From NCBI RefSeq assembly GCF_000332095.2, contig NZ_KI913950.1:18125-82124 (forward strand): a DNA stretch of 64,000 bases, written 5' to 3'. This document shows, one piece after another, positions 15,639 to 23,904 of the stretch. Position 1 is the first letter of the stretch, and every line of letters begins with the position of its first letter. The position numbers and the translations under genes are program-made. The notes under the pieces were generated by a model. That model did no database searches and had not been told where the DNA came from. It saw nothing but the letters and a program-made list of their open reading frames with translations. This DNA is from Leptolyngbya sp. PCC 6406 (GTDB lineage: Bacteria > Cyanobacteriota > Cyanobacteriia > Phormidesmidales > Phormidesmidaceae).

Positions 15639-16025
15639 TTACTCCAGAGGCTTAATCCAAACAGTGGCGTTGTCGGCTAATCGTTCTAGGGCGGCAAAAA
15701 TGGTTCGGTAATGGCCAAACAATTCTTGGCCCCGTTCGGGATCCAGGTACCCACATCGAATGGCGACTTGGACCCAGGTCTGCATTTCCGCCGCCTCTGC
15801 TTGGGCATCGCTAAGCTTGGCCACAAATGCCTTGCGATAGCGGCGCTTGCCCCAGGCTTCGGCGATGCTGGCACAGACCGATCGCGATGCCGTCAAGGAT
15901 TGCCGAGTCAGGAGCGCTTGCTCCTCGGAAGGAAATCGACGAGATACCTCAAAGATCTGAGCTGAGCACTCGAAGGCCAATTGATAAACCTGGAGTTCTT
16001 GGTAGCTGTGGATGAAGTCTTGCAT
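15639..16025 (-). CDS. Four-helix-bundle protein (S23/Avd-like), copy 1
   Basis: A 128-residue protein from ATG 16025; upstream codons are minisatellite. The family signature is clear: ELQVYQLAFECSAQIFEVSRRFPSEEQALLTRQSLTASRSVCASIAEAWGKRRYRKAFVAKLSDAQAEAAEMQTWVQVAIRCGYL. This is the 23S-rRNA-intervening-sequence-protein family (PF05635/TIGR02436), the fold shared by the accessory protein Avd of diversity-generating retroelements. Avd is a basic pentameric bundle that binds the DGR reverse transcriptase and RNA. Here the gene lies downstream of RT-cas1 and cas2, so an RT-accessory role is an attractive but unproven inference. Confidence 0.85.
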   Translation of the reverse strand: MQDFIHSYQELQVYQLAFECSAQIFEVSRRFPSEEQALLTRQSLTASRSVCASIAEAWGKRRYRKAFVAKLSDAQAEAAEMQTWVQVAIRCGYLDPERGQELFGHYRTIFAALERLADNATVWIKPLE

Positions 16026-16200
16026 GGGGGGAGTGGGGGAGATGGGGGGTGGGGAGATGGGGAGTGGGGTGTTGGGGTATTGGGGTGTTGGGGTGTTGGG
16101 GTGTTGGGGTATTGGGGACATTGGTAGGGGCGAGCGGTGCTCGCCTTGCCAGGGATCGGGGGACATTGGTAGAGGCGAGCGGTGCTCGCCCTGTCAGGGC
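16026..16200. repeat. GGGGTGTTG minisatellite and twin dispersed units
   Basis: Repeats of GGGGTGTTGGGGTATTG (16060-16118) are followed by two copies of GGTAGGGGCGAGCGGTGCTCGCC (about 16122 and 16169), each with an 18-bp GGCGAGC...GCTCGCC hairpin. They separate the two four-helix genes without closing the operon. Confidence 0.75.
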
Positions 16201-16221
16201 ATGGGGAGATCGCTGTTCCCC

Positions 16222-16641
16222 TTAGGCTGTGGCGGGCAAGTCGTCTGGGGTGTCTGCAATGGGTTGCGTTTTCTCAGCTAGGGCGCTTTCCATTAGGTGA
16301 TCAAGGACGGTGTAGAGGTGGCGATAGCGGTCATGGAGATCTTGGGCGGCCTCTGGGCTGAGGTATCCGGTGGCAACTGCCGCCTCAATCCAGGTCTGCA
16401 TTTCCGCCGCTTGCAGTTGGGCGGTACTGAGTTGCTCGATCAAGGCAGCCCGCTGTCGCCGCGTGCCCCAGGCGGCGGCAATGTGGGCGCGGACGCTATG
16501 GGCGGTGGCTAAAAGGCGGCGGGGCACATCGTCATCGCGATGGGTGGGAAAGTCTAGGGCTAGGGCGTATACGTCAATTGAGCAACGCCGCGCCAACTGA
16601 TAGACAGCCAAGTCTCGGAAGCTTTGGGTAGAACTTTGCAT
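16222..16641 (-). CDS. Four-helix-bundle protein (S23/Avd-like), copy 2
   Basis: A 139-residue paralogue of the protein at 15639-16025, with the same blocks: FRDLAVYQLARRCSIDVYALALDFPTH, LLATAHSVRAHIAAAWGTRRQRAALIEQLSTAQLQAAEMQTWIEAAVATGYL. A polar tail (TQPIADTPDDLPATA) is added. ATG 16641 is chosen; a TTG at 16659 would overlap the cas2 stop. The two copies are clearly diverged, so they may form hetero-oligomers or have separate partners. It starts 15 bp after cas2 in the same direction. Confidence 0.85.
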   Translation of the reverse strand: MQSSTQSFRDLAVYQLARRCSIDVYALALDFPTHRDDDVPRRLLATAHSVRAHIAAAWGTRRQRAALIEQLSTAQLQAAEMQTWIEAAVATGYLSPEAAQDLHDRYRHLYTVLDHLMESALAEKTQPIADTPDDLPATA

Positions 16642-16655
16642 GGTGAAGTCTCCGG

Positions 16656-16934
16656 TCAAACAATAAAGGCAACGTCGTCCACTTCTCGTTGGGGTTGTAG
16701 GCCCAAAACGAGCACCTTTTTGCGGTAGCGAGGGGATAGGGGATAAAACCGCACTTGGTCTTCGTCGGGATTGATGTATCGGTTCAGCCTGCGGTGCAAC
16801 ATGTCTCGCTGATCAGGACTCAGCACGCATTCAAAGACCGACTTCTGCACCCTCATGCCATAGCCTTCGAGTAGGTGGGCGACCTTGTTGCGACGGCGAT
16901 CGAGGGTGATGTCGTAGGTGATGAGGTAGAACAT
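16656..16934 (-). CDS. cas2: CRISPR-associated protein Cas2
   Basis: A 92-residue protein, normal length for Cas2. The N-terminal ferredoxin-like strand and catalytic-type aspartate are seen in MFYLITYDITLDRRRNKVAHLLEGYGMRVQKSVFECVLS. The C-terminal strands include DEDQVRFYPLSPRYRKKVLVLG. Cas2 dimers bridge two Cas1 dimers in the integrase complex that inserts spacers at the leader-proximal repeat. The start codon overlaps the last base of the RT-Cas1 gene, implying translational coupling. Confidence 0.97.
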   Translation of the reverse strand: MFYLITYDITLDRRRNKVAHLLEGYGMRVQKSVFECVLSPDQRDMLHRRLNRYINPDEDQVRFYPLSPRYRKKVLVLGLQPQREVDDVAFIV

Positions 16935-18913
16935 TATTTCTCCATCCTCATTGGCCTATACACCGACTGTTCCCCCGTTAGGCAGGCCACATATTCCCAA
17001 ACCTGAAGCTCAAAACAGCGGCGGTAGCTGACCTTGTAACCTGTATGGGGATGGGTGACGGTGTGCTGCAACTTCTCCTCCCAGTGCTTGAGAAATCGCT
17101 TCATAGCATCGGGATAGAGGTATACCCCGCCCCGTTCGTCCGGGGGGGTAAAGTCATCGGCCTTGAAAATGTTGGAGTTGATCAGGTAGGCCACGAGGGA
17201 ATCGACGACCACGGCCCGAAACTCCTCTACCAGGTCACAGACTAGGGACGGGCGGTTTTCCCGTGGCACGTGGAGATTGCCAAAGTGGGTGTGTAACCCC
17301 ACCCCTTCGACCATGGCGTGGACATTTTGCGACAGCAGCGTGTAGCCCAGACTCAGCAGGCTATTGATCGGATCCGTCGGGGGGCGACGGGTGCGCTTTT
17401 CAAACTCAAATTCCCCCTTCAACAGAGAGGCATAGGCTTGAAAATAGGCACTGGCTCCGGTGCCCTCATAGCCCAACATCGCCTCCACCGACTCAACGCT
17501 GGGCACCGTCTGCATCAACTCCGCTAGGGTGTCGATGGCTTGGGTGGCCAGTTCCGTTTTGCGCCGTCGGTTCAGCCGTTGCAACAAAATGCGGGAGTTG
17601 TGCAACTTGCCCACAATAATGCTGGCCGCCTGGGTGCGAATAAACTCAGGGTCTTGAGCTTTGTATACCTGCTGGGTCAAGTAATCGAGCTTGGCTTGAC
17701 CCGTCGTCTGCAATCGGCCAAAATAGCGCCCCTTGTTGGATAAATACAGCAACGGGATGCGCCGCTGTAGGGCCAGCCTCACCGCCCCATGGGAGACATT
17801 GCAACAGCCAAATAGCACCACATGGCTGATGCGGCTAGCGGGGACAGAACACCGCAATTCCTGCTGATGAAAAACCTGAAACTGCTGATGTTGAACCCGC
17901 AGATAGGCCCCTTGATCCGTCACGTATAACGTCGTCATACCGTCCCTCCAATATTCGTCAGTGGATGTAGCGAGAATGCGTTTCGGGGGTTTCACGATGC
18001 TGCACACCATGGGCGGCCCCCACCTCGCCCCAGGCTTGCTTGCCCTTCGACTCCGCTCAGGGCCTTCTGCCTTCTGCCTTTCTGGCCCTTCCACCTCGCC
18101 GTTGTGAAACCGATGGCCTAGAAAGACAAACGCCTCCCCCGGCGGAATAATCTGCGTCTTTTCGGGGTGCAGGCTGAGGTATAGATCCTCGATCCAGTCC
18201 TGCATCAGCGCTAGGGACCGGGTTGCTTCCAAATAGCTCTGGCACACCGCCACGCAATCATCGCCATAGCGCACCAGGTCAATGTCAGCGGCGAGACAGC
18301 GGCGGTCAAAATCGTTCAGATACAGATTGGCCAGGGCACCGGACAAAATGCTGCCCTGGAGCACCCCTTGATTAGGGCGCTGGAAGTGGCCGCGAATGAC
18401 AATGCCTGCTTTGAGCTGTTGCTCAATCCACCGCATCCAAACGGGCGGCAATGGCAATTGATCTAATTGATGGAGCAACAGCGGCCACGATAGGCGGTCA
18501 AAAAACTGCTGAATGTCCGCCTTAATCACCCAAGCGGGTTGGTGACGATAGCGTGTCATCACCTGCGCCACAGCGGTATAAATCGAGAGGCCGGGACGAT
18601 AGGCAAAGGTTGCCTCACTGAACGTGTTTTCTAGGTGGGGATAGATCCCTTGCAGCAGATACCGCTGCACAATGCGATCCTTTACCGTGGGGATGCCAAT
18701 GAGGCGATCGCCCCCGGTCTTTTTCGGTAGATAAAAGCCCTTGGCGGGGCTAGCGACATACCGCTCCTGCCGCATCTGCTGATGCAGCAGCCGAATTTGT
18801 TCTTGGGCAATGCCCTTAAACAAATCCACGGTGATGCCATCAACCCCAGCGGCAGGACTGCCGCGCTGCACTAGGTGCCAAGCAGTCGCGAGTTGTTCTG
18901 GATAAAGCTGCAT
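16934..18913 (-). CDS. cas1: Reverse transcriptase-Cas1 fusion protein
   Basis: A 659-residue fusion. Residues 15-275 are a group-II-intron-like RT: AGVDGIT (22-28), the fingers GIPTVKDRIVQR, catalytic KADIQQFFD (131-139), QGSILSG (186-192) and YGDD (216-219; the common form is YADD). Residues 327-659 are Cas1, with the metal ligands E483 (GYEGTG), the HTHFGN histidines (541-543) and D560/E563-564. Such fusions can acquire spacers from RNA by copying it to DNA and usually accompany type III systems. No separate Cas6 domain is present. The linker, about 275-300 (EGPERQKAEGPERSRRASK), is encoded by an inserted minisatellite. It heads the leftward operon with cas2. Confidence 0.97.
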   Translation of the reverse strand: MQLYPEQLATAWHLVQRGSPAAGVDGITVDLFKGIAQEQIRLLHQQMRQERYVASPAKGFYLPKKTGGDRLIGIPTVKDRIVQRYLLQGIYPHLENTFSEATFAYRPGLSIYTAVAQVMTRYRHQPAWVIKADIQQFFDRLSWPLLLHQLDQLPLPPVWMRWIEQQLKAGIVIRGHFQRPNQGVLQGSILSGALANLYLNDFDRRCLAADIDLVRYGDDCVAVCQSYLEATRSLALMQDWIEDLYLSLHPEKTQIIPPGEAFVFLGHRFHNGEVEGPERQKAEGPERSRRASKPGARWGPPMVCSIVKPPKRILATSTDEYWRDGMTTLYVTDQGAYLRVQHQQFQVFHQQELRCSVPASRISHVVLFGCCNVSHGAVRLALQRRIPLLYLSNKGRYFGRLQTTGQAKLDYLTQQVYKAQDPEFIRTQAASIIVGKLHNSRILLQRLNRRRKTELATQAIDTLAELMQTVPSVESVEAMLGYEGTGASAYFQAYASLLKGEFEFEKRTRRPPTDPINSLLSLGYTLLSQNVHAMVEGVGLHTHFGNLHVPRENRPSLVCDLVEEFRAVVVDSLVAYLINSNIFKADDFTPPDERGGVYLYPDAMKRFLKHWEEKLQHTVTHPHTGYKVSYRRCFELQVWEYVACLTGEQSVYRPMRMEK

Positions 18914-19112
18914 GGTGGTTCCCGATTACGATGTCGGACATCCGGCTCAGGAAGAGTCCTGATATCCTTTGAAGTTCACGAGGTCATCGTCGCAATCGGG
19001 TATCTGTGCTCAACCCTGAGTTGCACCTGAGTTCATTGCTGAGTTCGTATCTGAGTTTCTGCCTACTCCGCACGGGCAAAGCCCTACATCCTTCTGCCTT
19101 CCCCCACCCCCC
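18914..19112. other. Divergent promoter region of RT-cas1 and the NB-ARC gene
   Basis: About 200 bp between divergent genes. It holds four spaced TGAGTT units (19016-19058), then an inverted copy of the dispersed GATGTAGGGCTTTGCCCGTG unit. No confident sigma-70 element is seen. Confidence 0.4.
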
Positions 19113-20519
19113 ATGCCTCGTTCTGTTGCGGTTCACCCTGTCCATAGACAAACGGTTGCGTTAGCCCTCCAGCGCAATGGCTTTCTGACGCAAGGGGATT
19201 TGGCGGCTCACCTAGAGATTGCGCTGTCAACGGTGAGTAACTTTTGCCGAGGGGTGAGGGTTTCGATCGCAAAATTTGAGGAGATTTCTGACGCCCTAGG
19301 GCTAGATGCCAGAACCTTGATTCAGGCCCAGGGGAGGGATGCTGCGGTTTCTGAAACTGAAGCCCCGCCTGCTTTCTATGCCTATGACGAGGGCTGGGTG
19401 GGGCGGGAAACTTGGGTGGAAATCCTGCAACAGCAGGTGTCTGCTGGGTGTCGCCTTCTGTTTATTACGGGCATTGCTGGGGTGGGAAAAACGGCCTTGG
19501 CGGAGCGGTTGTTGATGGCCTTGGCTGATTGGGGGCCACCCCTACGGGAGAATTTTGATGCTCAGGATCAGGGGGCCGACTTTGCCAGTGTGGCCGCCCG
19601 TTGGCTAGAAAAGCTGGGGCAGGGGGTAACCCCTTGCGATCGCGCCGATGTCCCCCAGTTATTGAACCGCCTGAGCGAGGCTTTGCAGGGGACTCGGCGA
19701 CTGGTGCTGATTGATTCCCTAGAGGAAATCCTGTGGGGGAGTGAGGCAGCGGAGGGCAGTGAGTTTCAAGACCCGGTGTTTCTGCAATTTTTTCAACGAC
19801 TGCTGGCGGCAGAGTCCTGCCAGAGTTGTGTGGTGGTGACCACCCAGACGTTGCCCACCCAACTGCTGACCTATGGCACCCGGTACCGCAACTTTTGGGC
19901 CACCCACCTGTTGCCCGGATTGTCCGCCCCTGAGCAGTTGGCGCTGTTTGCTAAGACAGGTTTGGCGGTGAGTCCCGATACGGAGGCCCACGGTTACTTG
20001 GTGCGATTGGGGCAAGCCTATGAGGGCCATCCCCTGGCCTTGCGGGTGATGGCTGGGGAGATGGGCAGTCGTCCGTTTTATGGCAATGTGGTCGCCTATT
20101 GGCAGCGCTATGGTCAGGAAATTGAGCAAGTGGAGCAGGCGATCGCTGAGGCAGCGGCAGGGCAGGCGGTTGGGGCTGAGGACAAGTGGCGGCTGGATCG
20201 CTTTACCCGCACCCTGCGCCGGAATGTGCGGGCGCGATTAGAACAGACCTTCCTGCGCCTGCGCCAGGAGGCAAAATTTGCCTATGTGTTGCTGTGCGAA
20301 GCTGCTGTTTATCGCTGTGCTGTGCCGGAAGATTGGTGGCTGAGCCATTTGGACTACTGGGACTGTGATGGTGAGACGGCCACAGCAGCGTTGGATGCCC
20401 TGCGCGATCGCTTTGTGGTGGAGGAAGCGATCGCCGCCGGTCAATATACTCTGCGGCAACATACCCTGATTCGTAGCTTGGCCTTAGACCACTTCCAGCA
20501 CCTGGATCAGCTGTCTTGA
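19113..20519 (+). CDS. HTH / NB-ARC STAND ATPase without sensor repeats
   Basis: A 468-residue protein. Residues 13-70 form an XRE-like HTH (VALALQRNGFLTQGDLAAHLEIALSTVSNFCRG). An NB-ARC ATPase follows (about 95-350) with Walker A GIAGVGKTAL, Walker B RLVLIDSLEE and the GHPLALRVMAGEM block (the GxPLA motif). The C-terminal winged-helix-like region ends at TLRQHTLIRSLALDHF. STAND proteins normally carry TPR or WD40 sensors after this point, but none are present, so the protein is either a short form or truncated. Such proteins act as ligand-gated switches in defence or regulation. It diverges from the RT-cas1 operon. Confidence 0.82.
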   Translation: MPRSVAVHPVHRQTVALALQRNGFLTQGDLAAHLEIALSTVSNFCRGVRVSIAKFEEISDALGLDARTLIQAQGRDAAVSETEAPPAFYAYDEGWVGRETWVEILQQQVSAGCRLLFITGIAGVGKTALAERLLMALADWGPPLRENFDAQDQGADFASVAARWLEKLGQGVTPCDRADVPQLLNRLSEALQGTRRLVLIDSLEEILWGSEAAEGSEFQDPVFLQFFQRLLAAESCQSCVVVTTQTLPTQLLTYGTRYRNFWATHLLPGLSAPEQLALFAKTGLAVSPDTEAHGYLVRLGQAYEGHPLALRVMAGEMGSRPFYGNVVAYWQRYGQEIEQVEQAIAEAAAGQAVGAEDKWRLDRFTRTLRRNVRARLEQTFLRLRQEAKFAYVLLCEAAVYRCAVPEDWWLSHLDYWDCDGETATAALDALRDRFVVEEAIAAGQYTLRQHTLIRSLALDHFQHLDQLS

Positions 20520-20524
20520 CACAA

Positions 20525-21028
20525 TTACCCCACCTCGTCCTCCTCCTCCGGGGGTGGGGTGGATAGGGCCTTGTTGTACTCCACCAGCATCTTGCGCAGA
20601 GCCTGCACCCGTTGATACTCCTCCTTCGGGCCATGGGGATTAGCGACAAAAGAGAGCACCCAGACCACTTGGCTGGGAAGGACCCGCTGCAACTGCGCCG
20701 CAGTATTAAGGGGCCGGAGTTGCCCGTCTAGGTCATCCGGGTCCACGAAATAGCGCTTAGCCCCAGGGACGGGGAACCGGAAATGAATGTGAACGGCGAG
20801 CACCACATCCCGGCGATTGTCACGACTGAGCTTAGGGGGTTGTAGCTCCCAATAGTCTGCCTGGGCGAGGTTATAGACCCGATTCTCAACACGAAAGTGG
20901 AGCCCAGTGGAGGCCCACTGCACGCCATGCTTGTGGCCGCGCACCTGGTTATTGAGAAGGGCGAGGGCAAATTCAGGGTAGACATCAGGGTCCACGGGGG
21001 ATAGATCATCGAGGCGTTGGATCACCAT
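20525..21028 (-). CDS. Unknown protein, last gene of the conjugation-like operon
   Basis: A 167-residue soluble protein (IQRLDDLSPVDPDVYPEFALALLNNQVRGHKHGVQWASTGLHFRVENRVYNL; VVLAVHIHFRFPVPGAKRYFVD). It has a strong ribosome-binding site (TAGGAGG) before the ATG. The mixed beta content with acidic tail EEEDEVG gives no family match that I recognise. Placement after the VirB-like genes suggests a transfer-associated role only by association. Confidence 0.55.
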   Translation of the reverse strand: MVIQRLDDLSPVDPDVYPEFALALLNNQVRGHKHGVQWASTGLHFRVENRVYNLAQADYWELQPPKLSRDNRRDVVLAVHIHFRFPVPGAKRYFVDPDDLDGQLRPLNTAAQLQRVLPSQVVWVLSFVANPHGPKEEYQRVQALRKMLVEYNKALSTPPPEEEDEVG

Positions 21029-21069
21029 TGTCAGCCTCCTAAGGTGAGGGTTAAACTAGAACAAATGAA

Positions 21070-21333
21070 CTATATTCGATTGGGTTTGGGGTCGGCAAGG
21101 GTCAGGACTCGCTTCTTGTGAACTTTTTCAGCCTCGTCAATAAAGTCCTTGAACCAACAGGCGGGTGTGCTGCCGATATTGCGGCCCAGGCTGATGCAGG
21201 CCAACTTCAGGGCAATGAGCAAAATGCGTTCCCGATCGCCGATGGTGTAGGCCAGGGAAAGGTACTTCTCCACCGCCTGGAAAAGGTCCATACGGGGCTG
21301 GCGGGAGGGTTGTTGTTGGCTTAGGTGAGTCAT
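21070..21333 (-). CDS. Small helical protein in the conjugation-like operon
   Basis: An 87-residue protein from ATG 21333 (MTHLSQQQPSRQPRMDLFQAVEKYLSLAYTIGDRERILLIALKLACISLGRNIG). The N-terminus is polar and the middle is a long helix with a CISLGRNIGSTPACWFKDFIDEA tail. No family recognised. It lies between the secreted protein and the unknown 167-aa gene, all leftward. Confidence 0.5.
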   Translation of the reverse strand: MTHLSQQQPSRQPRMDLFQAVEKYLSLAYTIGDRERILLIALKLACISLGRNIGSTPACWFKDFIDEAEKVHKKRVLTLADPKPNRI

Positions 21334-21365
21334 GGTTCTGTTTGGGGTGGGGTTGGCATCGCGGA

Positions 21366-22031
21366 TTAGGGAACTGGGGTCAGGGTGGCTAAGGCGACCA
21401 GGACATCCCAAGGCACGCCCTGGGCTTGGGCCGCAGCCCTGAGGTCAGAGCCGGACAACTCCTGGTGGATCAGGGCTTCAAGGGTAGCCACCAAGGGATC
21501 TTGGGGGGTAACAATGCCGCGCTCGATGGCGATCGCCAGCCCCTGGGCCAAGGTTTGGGCCGTAGGGATAGCCGTCTGAGTGGGGGGACGGGATGGGGAG
21601 ACTGGGGTGATGCGCACGGCAGCGTAGGGCGCGGCCCGGTTTTGGTGGCGCACATTGAAGCTATAGAGCCGCAGTTGACCTTGGGGGTCGAGGGTTTGGA
21701 CTTGCAGGGTGGTGACGACATTGGTGGTAGCCCCAGGGAAAGCCAGGGGTTGAATTGGGGTGAGAAATAGGGTGGTGGCATTGCCGGAGTCAATGGGGGC
21801 ATTGCTGGTAAAGACGGTGCGGGAGGGGTCAGCCAAATTGACAAAGACGATGCGCTCTTGAACCAGGTTAAAGTCCAGGGCAGTGGAGCGTCCCGGTCCC
21901 AGAACCAGGTCTAGCCAAGAGGAGGTGGCCTGGTCCTGGGGGATGGTTTGGTAGGCGCTGGCCTGGGCCGGTTGCACCAGGGCTATGGGGACGAGGGGGA
22001 CAAGGGTGAGGGCGAGGGGTGAATAGGACAT
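21366..22031 (-). CDS. Secreted VirB9/TrbG-like candidate
   Basis: A 221-residue protein from ATG 22031; upstream codons are minisatellite. Residues 1-24 form a signal peptide (LALTLVPLVPIALVQPAQA, cleavage after AQA). The mature part is beta-rich (TALDFNLVQERIVFVNLADPSRTVFTSNAP; TTLQVQTLDPQGQLRLYSFNVR), as in periplasmic T4SS proteins that pair with VirB10. A helical tail follows. The VirB9/TrbG assignment is inferred from its place after the VirB10-like gene, the signal peptide and strand pattern, not from a firm motif. Confidence 0.5.
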   Translation of the reverse strand: MSYSPLALTLVPLVPIALVQPAQASAYQTIPQDQATSSWLDLVLGPGRSTALDFNLVQERIVFVNLADPSRTVFTSNAPIDSGNATTLFLTPIQPLAFPGATTNVVTTLQVQTLDPQGQLRLYSFNVRHQNRAAPYAAVRITPVSPSRPPTQTAIPTAQTLAQGLAIAIERGIVTPQDPLVATLEALIHQELSGSDLRAAAQAQGVPWDVLVALATLTPVP

Positions 22032-22296
22032 GGGGGATAGGGGACAGGTTTTAGGGGATAGGGGATAGGGGATAGGGGATAGGGGATAGGGGGGGTTGAG
22101 TTTTGAGTTTTGAGTTTTGAATTGAATTTCCTTAGGGAATAGGACGGTTGCCTGGTGGGCAGGGGAGAGGGGATAGGGAACAGGGGATAGGGAACAGGGG
22201 ATAGGGAACAGGGGATAGGGAACAGGGGATAGGGAAACCCTTTTGCCTTTTGCCTTTTGCCTTCTGCCTTCTGCTCTCATCCTTCTGCCTTGCGGT
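22032..22296. repeat. GGGATAGG minisatellite with AT spacer
   Basis: Tandem GGGATAGG (22036-22090), a TTTTGAGTTTTGAGTTTTGA run (22098-22120), then GGGATAGGGAACAG (22160-22230) and CCTTTTGCCTTTTGCC (22238-22262). It separates two genes of the conjugation-like operon without a gene of its own. Confidence 0.85.
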
Positions 22297-22297
22297 A

Positions 22298-23899
22298 CTA
22301 GGGTGTGACTTGGAAGAAGCTGTTGACGAGGACGGTGACGGGGGTGCCTTGGGGCAGGATGGCGATGGTATTGGCCTCAATCAGGGCTTGGGTATTGGCT
22401 TCGGAGCGGCGCTCGATGCGACTAGAGACGGCAGTGCCAAAGCCCTCTAGGAGACCCCCCAGTAGGTTGGGGGCACGGGTGGTGCGGGTGACGGTGGTGC
22501 TGGTACCTATTCCCGTTGCAGTGCTGGAGAAGGCTTCACTGGGTTGGTTGAGGACTTGCCCAAGCTGACCTAGGGCGCTTAGGGACCCCACCAACAGGTC
22601 TTGGGCCAGCAGGTCGGGGCCGACATCATTGAGGCGTTGGGCCACGAGGGGTTGCCCCGCTTCGCCCTGGATCACTAAAGCGCCCGGAGGTAAGACCTGC
22701 TGCTGGGGGCGACCCTGGGCATCGGGGTAGACCAGGGCAATGGCACTGGCTTGAATGAGTTGATTGTTGGGGTTGACGGCAGTGGCCTGGGCAATCAGGG
22801 TGGTGCCTTGGGGGAGAACGATGTGACCGGAAGGAGTGGTCAAATCCTGGCTCAGTTGGAGGGTAAAGCGGCCTGCCCCCAGTTCTGGGTGTTGCTCCGC
22901 TTGGTCTAAATCCCAGGCCATGGGCAGGGTGACGGTGGCGGCCACCGTTGTGCCTAAGGGAACAGAGATTGGTCCAGGGGTCTGGAGTGTTTGGGCGCGC
23001 TGCCAATCCAGGAGGTTTTGGGCACCAGGACTAAGGGGAAATGGGGTGTCCTCAGTTTCAAGTTCGCTCTCAGACTCAGTTTCAGCTTGCCCCTTGGGTT
23101 GCACCTGTGCGCCCCCAATGGAGACGGTTTGAAAGGGTGGCGGGGTGCTGTTCCCTGGCGTGGGGAAGGCTTCAGGGTTGGCGCTGGTGGTGGGCGTTGC
23201 TCCAGCGTTTTCTTGGCCTGGGGTTCCGAGTTGGGCTAACTGTGCCCAGCGCTCGTAGGGGTCTACGGCAGCGGGGGCTGGGGTCGCCGGGGCTGGTGGC
23301 GCTGATACCCGTACAGGGGGTGGTGGTGTGCGCACGGGCGGCGGTGAGGGTGGCGGTGGCGGTGGGGTGGCGGTGACTGGTTCAGGGTTCTCCGTTTCGT
23401 CTAGAACGACTAATTCGCTGTCTGGGGGTTGGGTTTCTTCGGCAATCCTGGCCTGCTGGTCTTGAAAGGCAAGCTGACTTCTGAGGACAGGGGAATCATC
23501 CTCAATTAGGGGTACTTCCCCGACGTTCTCCTCCGGTTCTGCCTCGGCCTGCTGGGGTGGTCGAGCGCTAAAGCTGTGCCAGAGGAGAAAGATGAGTCCG
23601 ACGGTAGAGAAGACGGAGATCGCGGCAAATAGGGTTTTACGGGTGGGCTTATGGGTGGCGGTGTGGGGCCGTTGTTCTTCTAGGTCAAGGGCATCGTCAT
23701 CTCCCTCGGCTTCCTGGGGTGAGGGGGTGGCATCGGGGTCAGCGCCCGACTGGAATAGAAAGGTATCGGGTAGCGGAGAATCGCCCCACCCGGCTAACTG
23801 TCGTTCTTGGTGGGGGTCTACCTTGGTGTCAGCGGGGGCGGGCTCTGCCCATAAATCGGGGTTGAGATCGGGGTTAGATCCTGACTTGGAGTCACTCAT
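22298..23899 (-). CDS. VirB10/TrbI-like type IV secretion protein
   Basis: A 533-residue protein from ATG 23899 with the VirB10 plan. An acidic cytosolic N-terminus (1-85) is followed by a single transmembrane helix (about 90-108, FAAISVFSTVGLIFLLW), a long periplasmic Pro-rich linker (about 178-211, PPPPPPSPPPVRTPPPP) and a beta-rich C-terminal domain (about 310-533). The C-terminal domain has the repeated VPLGTTVAATVTLP and VLPQGTTLIAQATAVN strands. VirB10 spans both membranes and links the core complex to the outer membrane pore. It lies between VirB8- and VirB9-like candidates. Confidence 0.75.
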   Translation of the reverse strand: MSDSKSGSNPDLNPDLWAEPAPADTKVDPHQERQLAGWGDSPLPDTFLFQSGADPDATPSPQEAEGDDDALDLEEQRPHTATHKPTRKTLFAAISVFSTVGLIFLLWHSFSARPPQQAEAEPEENVGEVPLIEDDSPVLRSQLAFQDQQARIAEETQPPDSELVVLDETENPEPVTATPPPPPPSPPPVRTPPPPVRVSAPPAPATPAPAAVDPYERWAQLAQLGTPGQENAGATPTTSANPEAFPTPGNSTPPPFQTVSIGGAQVQPKGQAETESESELETEDTPFPLSPGAQNLLDWQRAQTLQTPGPISVPLGTTVAATVTLPMAWDLDQAEQHPELGAGRFTLQLSQDLTTPSGHIVLPQGTTLIAQATAVNPNNQLIQASAIALVYPDAQGRPQQQVLPPGALVIQGEAGQPLVAQRLNDVGPDLLAQDLLVGSLSALGQLGQVLNQPSEAFSSTATGIGTSTTVTRTTRAPNLLGGLLEGFGTAVSSRIERRSEANTQALIEANTIAILPQGTPVTVLVNSFFQVTP

Positions 23900-23904
23900 G
23901 GCAT

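Noticed and set aside
16934-18913. Possibility that this RT is the DGR reverse transcriptase for the variable FGE genes
   Set aside because: The RT is fused to a complete Cas1, sits with cas2 and arrays, and has no A-rich template repeat nearby. The two Avd-like genes make the idea tempting, but the variable regions need a separate DGR until shown otherwise.
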